Assembly (NCBI RefSeq): GCF_014192225.1
Contig: NZ_JACHXS010000001.1
Location: 708,440-772,439 of the forward strand
Source of the DNA: Pseudoduganella umbonata
Lineage (GTDB): Bacteria; Pseudomonadota; Gammaproteobacteria; Burkholderiales; Burkholderiaceae_D
Reading direction: 5' to 3'
Length of the DNA stretch: 64,000 nucleotides
Shown: one piece after another, positions 30,150 through 39,853 of the stretch
Layout of the letters: the number at the start of each line of letters is the position of its first letter
Numbering within the stretch: the first letter of the stretch is position 1
Program-made: the position numbers and the translations under genes
Notes under the pieces: model-generated
Database searches by the model: none
The model's input: only the letters and a program-made list of their open reading frames with translations
Told to the model about the DNA's origin: nothing

Positions 30150-31813
30150 CACCCACGCTCCGCGTGGAGCACGCAGGTCCGTCCCGGATGCCATGGCAGC
30201 GCGTACGTGGTGCGCGTCATGCCGGCCAGGTCCAGCATCAGGGCCAGCGGCGGCCGCCCCAGCCCGACGATGGTTGCGTCGCCACGCCGTTCGACGCTGG
30301 CCGGGAGGTCCAGGAAATTCGCCTGCAGGTAATCCAGATGCGACAGCGCGAAGCCGGGCAGGCGCCGGGCAAAGCGGCGCATCGTGCCCTGGGCGGCCAG
30401 GCACAGCAGGCGCTGCCAGGCGGGCGGCAGCGGCTGCGGAAGGCGCGGCAGCCGTATTTCCAGGTAATGGACATCGGCATCGGCCACGAAGCGGTGCCGG
30501 CCCGGCTTCGCGGCGGCGATCCGGTGCCAGTAGCCGTCCGCATCGGCATCGATGTGCCAGGCCCGGCCCGCCACGCGCACGGCCCTGGCATGGAACGGCA
30601 CGCCGCCATGGTCGCGGGCGTGGCCGGCAAGTCCCCTGCGCAGCGCCAGTTGCGGCTTTGCACCGAGCTTGCCGAGCTCCTCGTACAGCGCCGGCCAGTC
30701 GGTATCGGCCGGCAAACCCATCAGCTCCCGCCACAGCGGGTCGGCAAGCAAGCCGGGACCAAGGCACGTGGCCAGCACGAGACTGCGCAGCACGCGGTCG
30801 GCCGGAAGACCGGCGATGGCCGGCCAGTCGCGCACCCATTCCTCGAACGGCATCGACAGCAGCACGGGCAGCAGCAGGAAGCCGCCGCCGTATCCGGTGT
30901 GACCCGGTGCCGTCACCGCCGCGGCAAACTCCGGCAGCTGGCGGCGCAGCGCGGCCGGCATCCCGTCCAGCAGCTTTTTCGCGCCAGGCATCTCCGGCCA
31001 CGTGGCCAGCGTCCCGGCGGGAGCCTCCATGGCGTCCGCCCGAGCCTGATTTTGTTGCATTGCGTGCAACGCGATGGCGGCCACGGCCTTGACCAGCCCG
31101 CCCGCGCAGCCGGGGTACTCGCCAGCTGCCACGACAAAAGCGGCCAGTCCCCAGCGCGGATCGTCCACCCGGAACGCCGGCCGATGGCGCAGCACCGCAT
31201 CGGCGAGGACCAGGATATCGGGCGGCGGCACCATGTCGCCGAGTGCCGCGAAGGCTCGCAGCACGGCCAGCGCATCGCCGGGCGACAACGCGTGGAGCAC
31301 CGGGTGCACGCCGTCGCCGGTGAGCAGCCGCAGCGCTTCGACACCGTCCGCACCTGCGTCGGCCAGTGCCGTACGCAGTGCGATCGAGACCGGCAACGCC
31401 TTCAGGCCGGCATAGCCGCCGTTGTACCACTTGCCGAACGCGTCGCCGTCCGCGAGATCGGCGATGAACCGCGCCAGTTGCGCGGCCGGGCTGTCGAAGC
31501 GGATGACGCCGTCGGTGCCCCCGGCGGCCAGCTCCAGCGCCAGCGCATACACCAGCCGCCTGGCCCATGCACCGGCGATCCGGTCGTCATCCCATGCGCT
31601 GTTGACGACGCAGCTGACCGACAGGCGGCGTATCACCCACACCGAGCGGTCGTCGCCCCGCGCCAGCGCGGCGGCCATTGCACCGATCCGTTCGCCGATG
31701 CCGCGCCGCACCACCGCATCGAGCCGGTCGCGCACGCGCTGGCCGGCATCGCCCCGCGGTGCGCACCGGTACACGCTGGAAAAGCGGCGAATGACGATAT
31801 CGGCGGGGGCCAT
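30149..31813 (-). CDS. Contractile-injection-system tape-measure-like protein (Pvc14 position)
   Basis: 554 residues from ATG 31813. The N-terminal 100 residues (IVIRRFSSVYRC, RDRLDAVVRRGIGERIGAMA, SVWVIRRLSVSCVVN and ARRLVYALALELA) follow the pattern of the eCIS tape-measure family (short beta segment then long helices with an IxRLxxxxx strand). Two further Ala/Leu-rich helical blocks and a beta-rich C-terminus (HARAVRVAGRAWHIDADADG) follow. It is just upstream of the AAA+ ATPase, the position of pvc14. Assignment is from pattern and synteny. Confidence 0.65.
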
Positions 31814-31824
31814 GATGCCGCCCC

Positions 31825-34176
31825 TCAAGGCTTGCCGGTGGACTTGCGCGCGGCCTTGGCTGCCGGCGCCGGTGCCGGTGCAGCGGCCGCCGGGGGCGCC
31901 GGCGAAGCCTCTTCCGGCCGTGCCGCCGGTGCCGCGCGCAGCAGCGCTACCTCCGCCTCCAGCTGGGCGACCTGGTCGGCCAGGGGCCGCAGCGTATCGA
32001 CTTCTCCCTTCAGCTCCTTGAGAGCCTCGATCAGCACGGGAATCAGCGAAGAGTACGAAATGCCGGCGCCGCGTTCGCCGATCGACACCGCTTCCGGTAC
32101 CACCTGCTGCACTTCCTGTGCGATCAGCCCCACGTGGCGTGCCGGTTCCACGTCGCCCTGCCATTCGTACGACACGCCGCGCAGCCGCACCACCTTGGCC
32201 AGCGCACCGGACAGCGGTTCGACATTCGTCTTGGCGCGCGCGTCCGAGACCTCGGTGACCGAACGGCACCACAGGGTCAGCCAGGCGGCGGCATTGCCGG
32301 CGTCGAACGGCACGGTGAGATTGCGGAAATCGGCCAGCGAGATGCCTGCGTTGCGCGTGCCGAACACGATGCTGTTGTGGCCCTCGCTGCCCACTTCGGC
32401 CTGGGCGGCGCTGACGCCGTCCACGCGCAGGAACTGCCCGGCCACATGCAGCTTCTGCGCCGGGTTCGACGTGCCGATGCCGACATTGCCGCCGGTATCC
32501 TGCAGGATCACCCTGCCGCTTCCCGACGCGGAGCGGATATACCAGTCACCGGTCGGGTCCCAGTGCACGTGCGAGATATTGGCGCCCTTGGCCGGATCGG
32601 GCACGAAGAATGCCGTGCCCGGCTGCTCGGGCCGGCCCAGCACTTCGAGCCGGGCGTGCGGCGTAGTCGTACCGATGCCGACGTTGCCGTCCGCCTGGAT
32701 CAGCATCTTCGTGCTGTTGCCGCCGGCGCGCAATTGCAGGTTGTGGTTGGTCATCGTCGAGACGATGCCGCCGCTGCCGTCGGCGCCGATCAGCAGTTCC
32801 TCGCTGCCGCCGTCGCCCTTGACGTTCAGGTAGGTGCCGGCCGCGCCCTGCACGGTGACGGCGCGGTTCGGCGCATTGGTGCCGACGCCGACATTGCCGC
32901 CGGTATCCTGCAGGATCACCTTGCCGGCCGGGGCGGCGGAGCGCAGGTACCAGTCGCCGGTGGTATCCCAGTGGATGTGGGACGTCAGCGTACCCTTGGC
33001 CGGATCCGGCACGAACACGGCCGTGCCCCACGTGTCGGCGCGGCCTTTCACCTCCAGGCGGGCGCGCGGCGTGACGGTGCCGATACCGACATTGCCGTCA
33101 TCCTGCACGACCATCCTTGCCTCGAGCGCCCCCCAGGCATCGCCAGCCTTGGGCACGATGCCGAACGCCAGCCGGTGCTGGCCCGACGGCGCCGGCAGCG
33201 TCGGCGCGAACGCCACTTCCAGGCTCTTGCCGCCCTGCGGATTGCTTTCCACGCGCCGCGCGAACATCGGCACGTCGGCAAAGCTGCCGCCGGACTGGCG
33301 CCATTCGAGCTGGCCACCCAGCAGGCGCGCATCGCCCTCGACGCGGGCATGGCCCTCGATCCACAGCAGGTCCGTGCCGCCGGCCAGGCCCGGCGCCTGG
33401 TAGTTCGACGATGGCGCCTTGTTGCGGTCGCGCAGGCGCAGCCGGCCGTCGGCGCCCAGCATTTCCTCGGCCACCACGCCGATGTAGCGCCGCATCGCGC
33501 GGATCCGGTCGGTATCGGGGACCGGCCCGGTGGCGACGCGCGGCTTCAGGAACCCGGGCGCCGCGCCCTGTTTGAACCAGCGCACGTAGCCGAGCAGGAT
33601 CGGCCAGCGGGGCAGCGCACCGCCGTCCGGCAATTCCTGGTGCGGCACCGATTCGTCGTACAGGTCCGGCGCGGCGGCGTTGAACGCCTTGCGGGCCGCC
33701 TTGGCATCCAGCGTGCGCGCCGCGATCACCACGTTGTGCACCGTCGGCAGTTCGCCCGCTTCGACGGTGAAGACTTCCGCCACGCGCGCCTGCTGGTCGC
33801 CCTGGCATACTTCGAAACCCGGCAGCGGATCGCGGCTGCCGTCTTCCGCATACGCCAGCCAGATCTTGACGATATCGCCTTCCGGCGCGGTATCGGTGAC
33901 GTAGTTGCGGAACAGGTCGGCCGGCAGCGGTTCGGGCGCCATCACGACCAGCGGCCGGCCGTAGCCATCCCATGCCTGGCCCGGTGCGATCGACACCTGC
34001 ACGGCGCCCGAAGCGAGCGGCTGTTCGACCAGTTCCAGGCCGGACGCGATGCCCCACAGGTGGGCGCCCAGGTCGTGCCGCGCGGTGCGCACGCGGGTAT
34101 AGTCGACGCAGGCGGCAAGGTCCGCGGCGCCCAGGTATTGGCCCTCGAAGAATCGCGGGCGGTCGTTCTGGTTCAT
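31825..34176 (-). CDS. eCIS tail fibre with C-terminal S74 intramolecular chaperone
   Basis: 783 residues from ATG 34176. The N-terminal module DRPRFFEGQYLGAADLAACV, LGAHLWGIASGLELV is shared with the two preceding genes and probably attaches to the baseplate. The shaft carries phage-fibre repeats VGIGT-x-x-P-x-x-x-LEV (VGIGTVTPRARLEV, VGIGTTTPHARLEV, VGIGTSNPAQKLHV). Near the end SDARAKTNVEPL is the start of a Peptidase_S74 chaperone: Ser644 and Lys649 form the autocleavage pair. A Leu-rich coiled coil (EALKELKGEVDTL) and an Ala/Pro/Lys tail close the protein. Role: trimeric receptor-binding fibre that sets target specificity. Confidence 0.88.
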   Translation of the reverse strand: MNQNDRPRFFEGQYLGAADLAACVDYTRVRTARHDLGAHLWGIASGLELVEQPLASGAVQVSIAPGQAWDGYGRPLVVMAPEPLPADLFRNYVTDTAPEGDIVKIWLAYAEDGSRDPLPGFEVCQGDQQARVAEVFTVEAGELPTVHNVVIAARTLDAKAARKAFNAAAPDLYDESVPHQELPDGGALPRWPILLGYVRWFKQGAAPGFLKPRVATGPVPDTDRIRAMRRYIGVVAEEMLGADGRLRLRDRNKAPSSNYQAPGLAGGTDLLWIEGHARVEGDARLLGGQLEWRQSGGSFADVPMFARRVESNPQGGKSLEVAFAPTLPAPSGQHRLAFGIVPKAGDAWGALEARMVVQDDGNVGIGTVTPRARLEVKGRADTWGTAVFVPDPAKGTLTSHIHWDTTGDWYLRSAAPAGKVILQDTGGNVGVGTNAPNRAVTVQGAAGTYLNVKGDGGSEELLIGADGSGGIVSTMTNHNLQLRAGGNSTKMLIQADGNVGIGTTTPHARLEVLGRPEQPGTAFFVPDPAKGANISHVHWDPTGDWYIRSASGSGRVILQDTGGNVGIGTSNPAQKLHVAGQFLRVDGVSAAQAEVGSEGHNSIVFGTRNAGISLADFRNLTVPFDAGNAAAWLTLWCRSVTEVSDARAKTNVEPLSGALAKVVRLRGVSYEWQGDVEPARHVGLIAQEVQQVVPEAVSIGERGAGISYSSLIPVLIEALKELKGEVDTLRPLADQVAQLEAEVALLRAAPAARPEEASPAPPAAAAPAPAPAAKAARKSTGKP

Positions 34177-34195
34177 GCCTGTTCTCCCTGCGCCG

Positions 34196-35986
34196 CTATT
34201 CCAGCCGCTTGCTGAGCTGGTCGATCGTCGCCTGCTGTTGCTTGACCTGCCGGCCCAGCGCCGCCAGCTCCTCGCGCAATGATTGCAGTCCGCCCGCATC
34301 GCTTCCCGAATTGCGGCCTCCGGGCATGGCATCGTGCGTGCCGCCCATGCCGGGCACCGTCATGCGCATCAGCGGCACCAGCAGTTCGTTCATCAGTTCG
34401 AACTCGCCCGGATGGTCCATTTCCAGCTCCGACATCAGCGGTTCGCCCTTGGCATCGGGCGCGCCGATCGCCGCCAGCAGCAGCGTGCCGAGGTCGGCAC
34501 CGTCCGGATGGTCGGCCAGCGCGCTGGCCAGCAGGCTGGCGAACACGGTCCGGCCTTCCTGCTGCTGTTGCCGTTGTGCCGTACCGCCGGCGGCGCGCAT
34601 CGGCACCGGCTGCGGCCCGGCACTGAAATAGGCGGCCAGGCTGCCCTGCGCGCGCCCGGTGAAGCGCTCGCCCAGCGACGAGCAGCACAGCCGTATCAGC
34701 AGGTCGCGCAGCGACACCGGCTGGGCGGCACCGGTGGCCGGGCCGAAGAACGGGATCCAGGACAGCCAGTAATGCACGTTCGGCCAGGTGAGCAGGAACC
34801 GCCGGCCCGCCTGGTTGCACACCTTGATCACCCGGCAGGGACTGCGCCCGACGGTAATGGTGGCGATCGGCACGCAATCGTCCGGTGCCGGCGCCGGGCA
34901 TGGCGGCAGCAGCGCCGCGCACAGGCATTTCTGCAGCACCAGCAGCACGATGGCGAGGATGGCGATGGTGCTGGCCGTCCATGCCGCAGTGTAATTGGGG
35001 TCGTTCGGTGCCGGCAGCCCGATCGCGCCGAGCCGGCGTGCCACCTCGCAGTCGTACAGCGATTCCCGCATCAGGAACTGCCGCAGCGCCTCCTTCAGGT
35101 TGGCGAGCCACTGCTGCAGCTGGGCCGGCGTCGAATCGGCGGCCGGCAGGCCGCCCAGGTCTTCGATGAACGGCATCACGCAGCAGACGAAGCGTTTCAC
35201 CAGTGCCGCCATCTCGGGCTGGGCGCGTGCCGTGCGGGGCGGCACCTTGTAGGCGCGGAAGCAGTAGCCCTCGCACACCACGGTCGGTTCGCACTGCGCC
35301 GCGCGCGACGTATTGGTACCCGTCGTGGCCCCGGTCTGCGGCTGGTATTTGCTCGCCTTGCCGGATTTCCCCGCCGTAGCCTGCGCGCCGCCGCACCCGC
35401 AGTCGCCGCCACACTGGCCATTGCAGCCGCACTGGCCAGCCGGCTGCTTGCCTTCATTGCAACGGCTGGCGCGCAGCGCCGCGACCTCGCGCGCCGTCTG
35501 TTCGTGGTAGCAGATTGCCAGGATCCACGTTTCCTCGGCATCCCTGCAGCCATCGTCGGCGCCCGGCGTGAAGCACGGGTCGCGCTGCGGACGGCAGCGG
35601 TCGATCAGCTCGCACACGTCGACCGTCTTCGCCGCGGGGACGACGATGTCGTTCCCGCAAGGCGACAGCGCATAGCCGGGCCGGACCAGCACCTTGCCGC
35701 CGTCGCCTTCGCCCTGGCATGGCGCGCATACCACTTCCAGCCCGCAGGCCACACCCCAGCCGTGCAGATGGCGGTTGTGCAGCCGGTTCTTGTCCGTCAT
35801 GTAGCGGTCCAGCCGGTTCAGGTCATCCTCGGTGAGCAGCTGGCCGGCAAAGAAACGTGGCCGGCACAAGGTCTGCAGGCCGCCACAGGCCGGGCACTCG
35901 GGTGCCGGCTCGCACGGCCGCTGGTCGCCGCAGCCGGGATAGTCGGCGGCCCGCATCGACGACGGGGAATAGGGGTAGGTTGCCAT
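34196..35986 (-). CDS. Cys-rich baseplate/fibre-attachment protein with shared N-terminal module
   Basis: 596 residues. N-terminal CxxC motifs (CPACG), then the shared module RPRFFAGQLLTEDDLNRLDR, NRHLHGWGVACGLEVV. A Cys/Gly-rich loop at about 185-200 (CGCNGQCGGDCGCGG), a single strongly hydrophobic helix near residue 340 (TIAILAIVLLVLQ) followed by CLCAALLPPC, and a C-terminal coiled coil (LREELAALGRQVKQQQATID). Probably a structural particle protein. The membrane-like helix is unexpected in a soluble particle. No named family. Confidence 0.7.
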   Translation of the reverse strand: MATYPYSPSSMRAADYPGCGDQRPCEPAPECPACGGLQTLCRPRFFAGQLLTEDDLNRLDRYMTDKNRLHNRHLHGWGVACGLEVVCAPCQGEGDGGKVLVRPGYALSPCGNDIVVPAAKTVDVCELIDRCRPQRDPCFTPGADDGCRDAEETWILAICYHEQTAREVAALRASRCNEGKQPAGQCGCNGQCGGDCGCGGAQATAGKSGKASKYQPQTGATTGTNTSRAAQCEPTVVCEGYCFRAYKVPPRTARAQPEMAALVKRFVCCVMPFIEDLGGLPAADSTPAQLQQWLANLKEALRQFLMRESLYDCEVARRLGAIGLPAPNDPNYTAAWTASTIAILAIVLLVLQKCLCAALLPPCPAPAPDDCVPIATITVGRSPCRVIKVCNQAGRRFLLTWPNVHYWLSWIPFFGPATGAAQPVSLRDLLIRLCCSSLGERFTGRAQGSLAAYFSAGPQPVPMRAAGGTAQRQQQQEGRTVFASLLASALADHPDGADLGTLLLAAIGAPDAKGEPLMSELEMDHPGEFELMNELLVPLMRMTVPGMGGTHDAMPGGRNSGSDAGGLQSLREELAALGRQVKQQQATIDQLSKRLE

Positions 35987-36010
35987 GGCGTTCTCTCGAA
36001 TGTCGCTCTC

Positions 36011-37594
36011 TCAATCCAGCATGAACCAGCTTTCGAAGGTGCCGCCTTCGACACCGTCGCCCGTGCGGTAATCCGGCGCGCCGCCGAACCATGGCGGCAG
36101 GTGATTCGCGTCCACGCCCTTGCCTTCCGCATCGCGCAGGAAGTCGCCCTTGACCAGTACGCGCAGCTGCGGCGTCACCTGGTTGGGCGCCGGCCGCAGC
36201 CACACGGCGGTGACGAAGGGGTCGCCGGACGGCTCGAACTTGTCCGGATCCACCACGCACGGTTCGCTGAAATCGCCCGGCAGCTGCTCGGTGTCGATCT
36301 CGCACCAGCAGCCGGTTTCCCGGTCCCTGGCGAGCACCACCACGGCATTGCGCAGGTCGTCGGCCTGCACCTTGTTGTCGAAAGCGATGTACAGGCCCCG
36401 TTCCAGCTCGTCGCGGGAGATGAAGGCGTTGTGCTTCCAGCTGATGCCGCACAGGTGGCTGAGTTTTTCGCAGCAGGTCGGGATCTCCAGCTCGATCACG
36501 CGGTTGCCGGCGCCATCCGTGACGATCTCCGCGCGGGCCGGCTGGTCGCAGTCGACCATCGTCAGCGTGATGTCGTCCAGGCCGGACGGCACATCCTGGC
36601 CGCAGCCGCTGGGAATGGTCAGTTCGAGGACGCGGTTGCCGGCGCCGTCGGTATCGATGACGGCCGACGCCGGCGTGGCGCAATCGACCATCGTCACCGT
36701 CGCGCTGGCGATCCCCGGCGGGCAGCCGTTCGGGATTTCCAGCACCAGCGTGCGGGTGCCGGCGCCGTCGACCTCGATGGCGGCGGAGCCGGCCTGCCCG
36801 CAGTCGACCATCGTCAGCTCGACGGCGTCCAGTCCCGGGCCGCCGCCCCCGCCGCCGCCACCGCCATTGAGCAGCAGGCAGTCGATGACTTCCTTGATCG
36901 TCTGGTTACTGGGCAGCAGCTTGCGCGCCGTGTTGTCGATCTGCGTTTCCTCGACCGGCTGCCCGGCGACGTAGCCAGTGATCGTCGCAAGTACCACGCA
37001 GTCGGCTGTGTCGCACAACTCGCAGAATGCCGCGCGGTCGGCCCAGATATCGCCGCACGGGATGGCCGGCGGCGGTTCGGCGGGCGGTGCCGGATCGACC
37101 AGCACGCCCAGTTCGTAGGATTCGAGGATGCGGTTCGGCGCGCAGCGGTCGGAATCGCATCCGCAATCGTCATACAGCACCGGGACCTGCTCGGTCGGGC
37201 ACTCGCGGTAGCGGATGCAGACCTGCAGCACGTGCGGTTCGGTATTGCCGGCGTCGACCAGTGCCTTGATGGCCGGCACCGCCAGCAGGTCGATGCATTC
37301 CCGCTCCGGCAGGATCAAGTCATGGCCGCAGCAATCGATGGCGACGCCCGGTTCCACGCAGACGAAGCGGTGGCGGCACGCCGTCGTGTCATGCGGCACC
37401 ACCGTGAGGCCACACACCACGCCCCAGCCATGCAGGTGCACGTGGTGGTGGCGCAGCTTGTCCATGAAATAGCGCTGCTCGTCGATGAAATCGCGCGGCA
37501 GCATCAGCTTGCCCATCCAGTAGGCATTGCGGGCAAATGGCCCGAATTCGCAGGACGGGCATGTCTCCGGTGCCAGTTCATTATCATGCGACAT
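36011..37594 (-). CDS. Cys-rich protein with shared N-terminal module and three internal repeats
   Basis: 527 residues. N-terminus CPSCEFGPFARNAYWMGKLM, then HHHVHLHGWGVVCGLTVV, the same module as the two downstream genes. After a run of ten glycines come three tandem copies (about residues 253-380) of a roughly 40-residue unit: LTMVDC ... A-x-I-x-x-DGAG-x-R-x-L-x-LEIP-x-GC. The C-terminus is beta-rich (TPQLRVLVKGDFL; ends GGTFESWFMLD). Looks like a second fibre or decoration protein; the repeats may be a disulfide- or metal-stabilised stalk. Function unknown. Confidence 0.7.
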   Translation of the reverse strand: MSHDNELAPETCPSCEFGPFARNAYWMGKLMLPRDFIDEQRYFMDKLRHHHVHLHGWGVVCGLTVVPHDTTACRHRFVCVEPGVAIDCCGHDLILPERECIDLLAVPAIKALVDAGNTEPHVLQVCIRYRECPTEQVPVLYDDCGCDSDRCAPNRILESYELGVLVDPAPPAEPPPAIPCGDIWADRAAFCELCDTADCVVLATITGYVAGQPVEETQIDNTARKLLPSNQTIKEVIDCLLLNGGGGGGGGGPGLDAVELTMVDCGQAGSAAIEVDGAGTRTLVLEIPNGCPPGIASATVTMVDCATPASAVIDTDGAGNRVLELTIPSGCGQDVPSGLDDITLTMVDCDQPARAEIVTDGAGNRVIELEIPTCCEKLSHLCGISWKHNAFISRDELERGLYIAFDNKVQADDLRNAVVVLARDRETGCWCEIDTEQLPGDFSEPCVVDPDKFEPSGDPFVTAVWLRPAPNQVTPQLRVLVKGDFLRDAEGKGVDANHLPPWFGGAPDYRTGDGVEGGTFESWFMLD

Positions 37595-37621
37595 GATGCT
37601 GCTCCCCGTGGTGATGCTTTG

Positions 37622-39853
37622 CTAGTTAATCCGGCTGGTCGCGCCGAGGCGGCCGCGGATCCCCGTTTGCCACTTGCGCCCGCCGGCCCGGTCGTGGACG
37701 GGAACCCGGGCGGACTCGCCCACCACGGCACCGCCCAGCGGCTGGCTGCCCAGCGCATGCGCGGGCGGCGGCGCGGCGATCACGGCATCGAAGCCCAGCG
37801 TGGACTGCACGCCGATCCGGAAGCGCGGCTCCACGTACTCGACATGCCAGCGCGTGTGCGCCGGGCTCTCCGCGGCCAGCAGGTTGTCCAGCGCCTTGCG
37901 GCCCGCATCGTCGTCGCGCACGCAGGCGGGAACGAACACGGTGAACTGGTGGGCATGGCTGGAAAACGGGTCGTGCAGCGGCGCGGGACGGGCAATCAGC
38001 CGCGTGACATCGGCCTGCGCGTTCATGTCCAGCTGGCTGCGGTTGACGATGCGCTGGCCCCACAGCATCGAGCGCTCGCCCAGCCGGCCCTGGCCCAGGT
38101 ACAGCCAGCGGCGCACGCGGAAATGCTCCAGCACCAGCGGCGGCACGCGCCAGGTGAAAGCCGGGGCAGCGGGCGGCGCACAATTCATGGGCCGGCAGCC
38201 GCAGCGCACTACCGGCTCGCCGGGACACGCACAGGCGGTCCCGCGGTCCAGGCCGAGCATCAGGACCAGCGCATCGCGCAAACCCTGCAAAGTGCCGCGC
38301 CGGTCCAGGGCACCGCCGGCCTCCTTCAGCAGTCGCCGGCGCTTGTCTTCATCCCAGCTGCGGTCGAAGCGCAGGCCGATCCACGAGGCAAGCCACGTCA
38401 GGCTGTCCACCGGCGCGCCGTCGACGCGCTCGGCGGGTGCGGACAGCGGATCGAACAGGCCGGGCAAGGTGTCGATGCGCCGTTCCAGGCCGCGCCACGT
38501 CGTATCGAACAGGGCCAGATAACGGTCGGTAAAGTCGGCGCTGCCCGCTTCCGCGCCGAACACGGCCGGCAGGTACTGGCGCGGGCCGATGCGGGGGAAT
38601 TCGATCTCGATGGCGGCAATCGCGGGCGTTGCGGTGCCGCCGCCGGCAAGGGTCAGCCGCAGCCACAGGTAGCGGCCCCCGGCGCTGCGCAGCAGGCAAT
38701 CCCAGTCGTCGCCGGCGCCGGCAGGCTGCGCGGCGGGTTGGCTCGCGATCTGTCCCGTCTCCCAGCGTGCGAAGTCGTCCAGCTGGTCGGGCGGGATGAT
38801 CTCGTCGGCCGTAAACGACTCGACGGTGACGCGGGCCGCTTCCGGCAGCGCGGCGCGCAGGATGACACGGTGCCAGACGCACGCATGGATCTTGCTGTCC
38901 AGCGGCCCGATGGTCACGTCGCCCGCCGCGGTGAATTGCACCGCGGCGGCCGGCGGTTCGGGCAGCACGGGCTCGCCGTGTTCGTCGAAGACCAGCGAAG
39001 AGCCGCCGGCACCGGCGCACAGCGCATGCAGGTGAAGCCTGCCCGCGGCATCGACACTGAACGGCAATGGCGCGAAACGCCTGGCCACGGCATCGACGCG
39101 GCCCGGTACCGGCTGGTCGCCTCCTTCGGCATCGACAATGCGCAGTGCCTTGCCGGCCGGCCCGTCGTGCAGCACGAACAGCAAGCCGCAGGCATCGATG
39201 GCGATCGCTCCCGGATTCGAAAAACCGGCCAGCGACCGCACGAAGCGCAGCGCCGGCGAGAACACGTGCACCATGCCGTTCAGCGCGTCGGTCACGAACG
39301 CGTAGCCCCGCGCATCGAGCGCCACGGCAGCCGGACGCCAGCCTGCGACGCCGCGCGGCACCAGGTGCCCATACAGGGCCAGGCCTTCCAGCGAGAACAC
39401 GCTGACGCGCCGGTTCGCCGTCGGATGGGCCGCGACGCCGCCATCGCACACGTACAGCCTGCCGCAGCCGATGGCGAGGCCGCCGGGTGCGCGCCATTCG
39501 CGGGCGCCGCCGCCTTCGCCGCCGATGCACGCAACGCTGGCGAACAGGCAGCGGCACGGGTCGAAGCGTTTCAACGCGTGATGGTCGCGGTCGAGCAGAT
39601 ACACCGTGCCGTCGCCCGATTGCGCGACATGGCTGGGTGCCACCAGCCCGCCGAAGCTGCCGGACGGCTCGGTGAAGACGCGCATGCTGGCCGCGGATTC
39701 GGCCAGCTGCAAGGTGCAGTCCAGCGCGGCTTCGACGTCGTGCCACGCGGACGGATGCACGCGCCAGCCCGTGCGGGCATCCAGCAGCAGCGACGTGGGT
39801 TCGAACGGCGGCCCCGGAATGTGCGGCATGCGGGGAAACAGCGGCGCGTTCAT
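37622..39853 (-). CDS. Baseplate wedge protein: NHL-type beta-propeller fused to P2-gpI-like tail protein (Pvc12 position)
   Basis: 743 residues from ATG 39853 (4-base overlap with the baseplate J gene). Residues about 50-330 are propeller repeats (GGLVAPSHVAQSGDGTVYLL; WRAPGGLAIGCGRLYVCDGG; AVALDARGYAFVTDALNGMV; NPGAIAIDACGLLFVLHDG). Residues about 440-540 match the P2 gpI/Pvc12 type: RYLALFDTTWRGLERRIDTL, LTWLASWIGLRFDRSWDEDK, RRGTLQGLRDAL. A Cys cluster (ACACPG, RCGC) follows. The propeller makes it much longer than a simple phage gpI and may contact ligands or the fibres. Confidence 0.82.
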   Translation of the reverse strand: MNAPLFPRMPHIPGPPFEPTSLLLDARTGWRVHPSAWHDVEAALDCTLQLAESAASMRVFTEPSGSFGGLVAPSHVAQSGDGTVYLLDRDHHALKRFDPCRCLFASVACIGGEGGGAREWRAPGGLAIGCGRLYVCDGGVAAHPTANRRVSVFSLEGLALYGHLVPRGVAGWRPAAVALDARGYAFVTDALNGMVHVFSPALRFVRSLAGFSNPGAIAIDACGLLFVLHDGPAGKALRIVDAEGGDQPVPGRVDAVARRFAPLPFSVDAAGRLHLHALCAGAGGSSLVFDEHGEPVLPEPPAAAVQFTAAGDVTIGPLDSKIHACVWHRVILRAALPEAARVTVESFTADEIIPPDQLDDFARWETGQIASQPAAQPAGAGDDWDCLLRSAGGRYLWLRLTLAGGGTATPAIAAIEIEFPRIGPRQYLPAVFGAEAGSADFTDRYLALFDTTWRGLERRIDTLPGLFDPLSAPAERVDGAPVDSLTWLASWIGLRFDRSWDEDKRRRLLKEAGGALDRRGTLQGLRDALVLMLGLDRGTACACPGEPVVRCGCRPMNCAPPAAPAFTWRVPPLVLEHFRVRRWLYLGQGRLGERSMLWGQRIVNRSQLDMNAQADVTRLIARPAPLHDPFSSHAHQFTVFVPACVRDDDAGRKALDNLLAAESPAHTRWHVEYVEPRFRIGVQSTLGFDAVIAAPPPAHALGSQPLGGAVVGESARVPVHDRAGGRKWQTGIRGRLGATSRIN

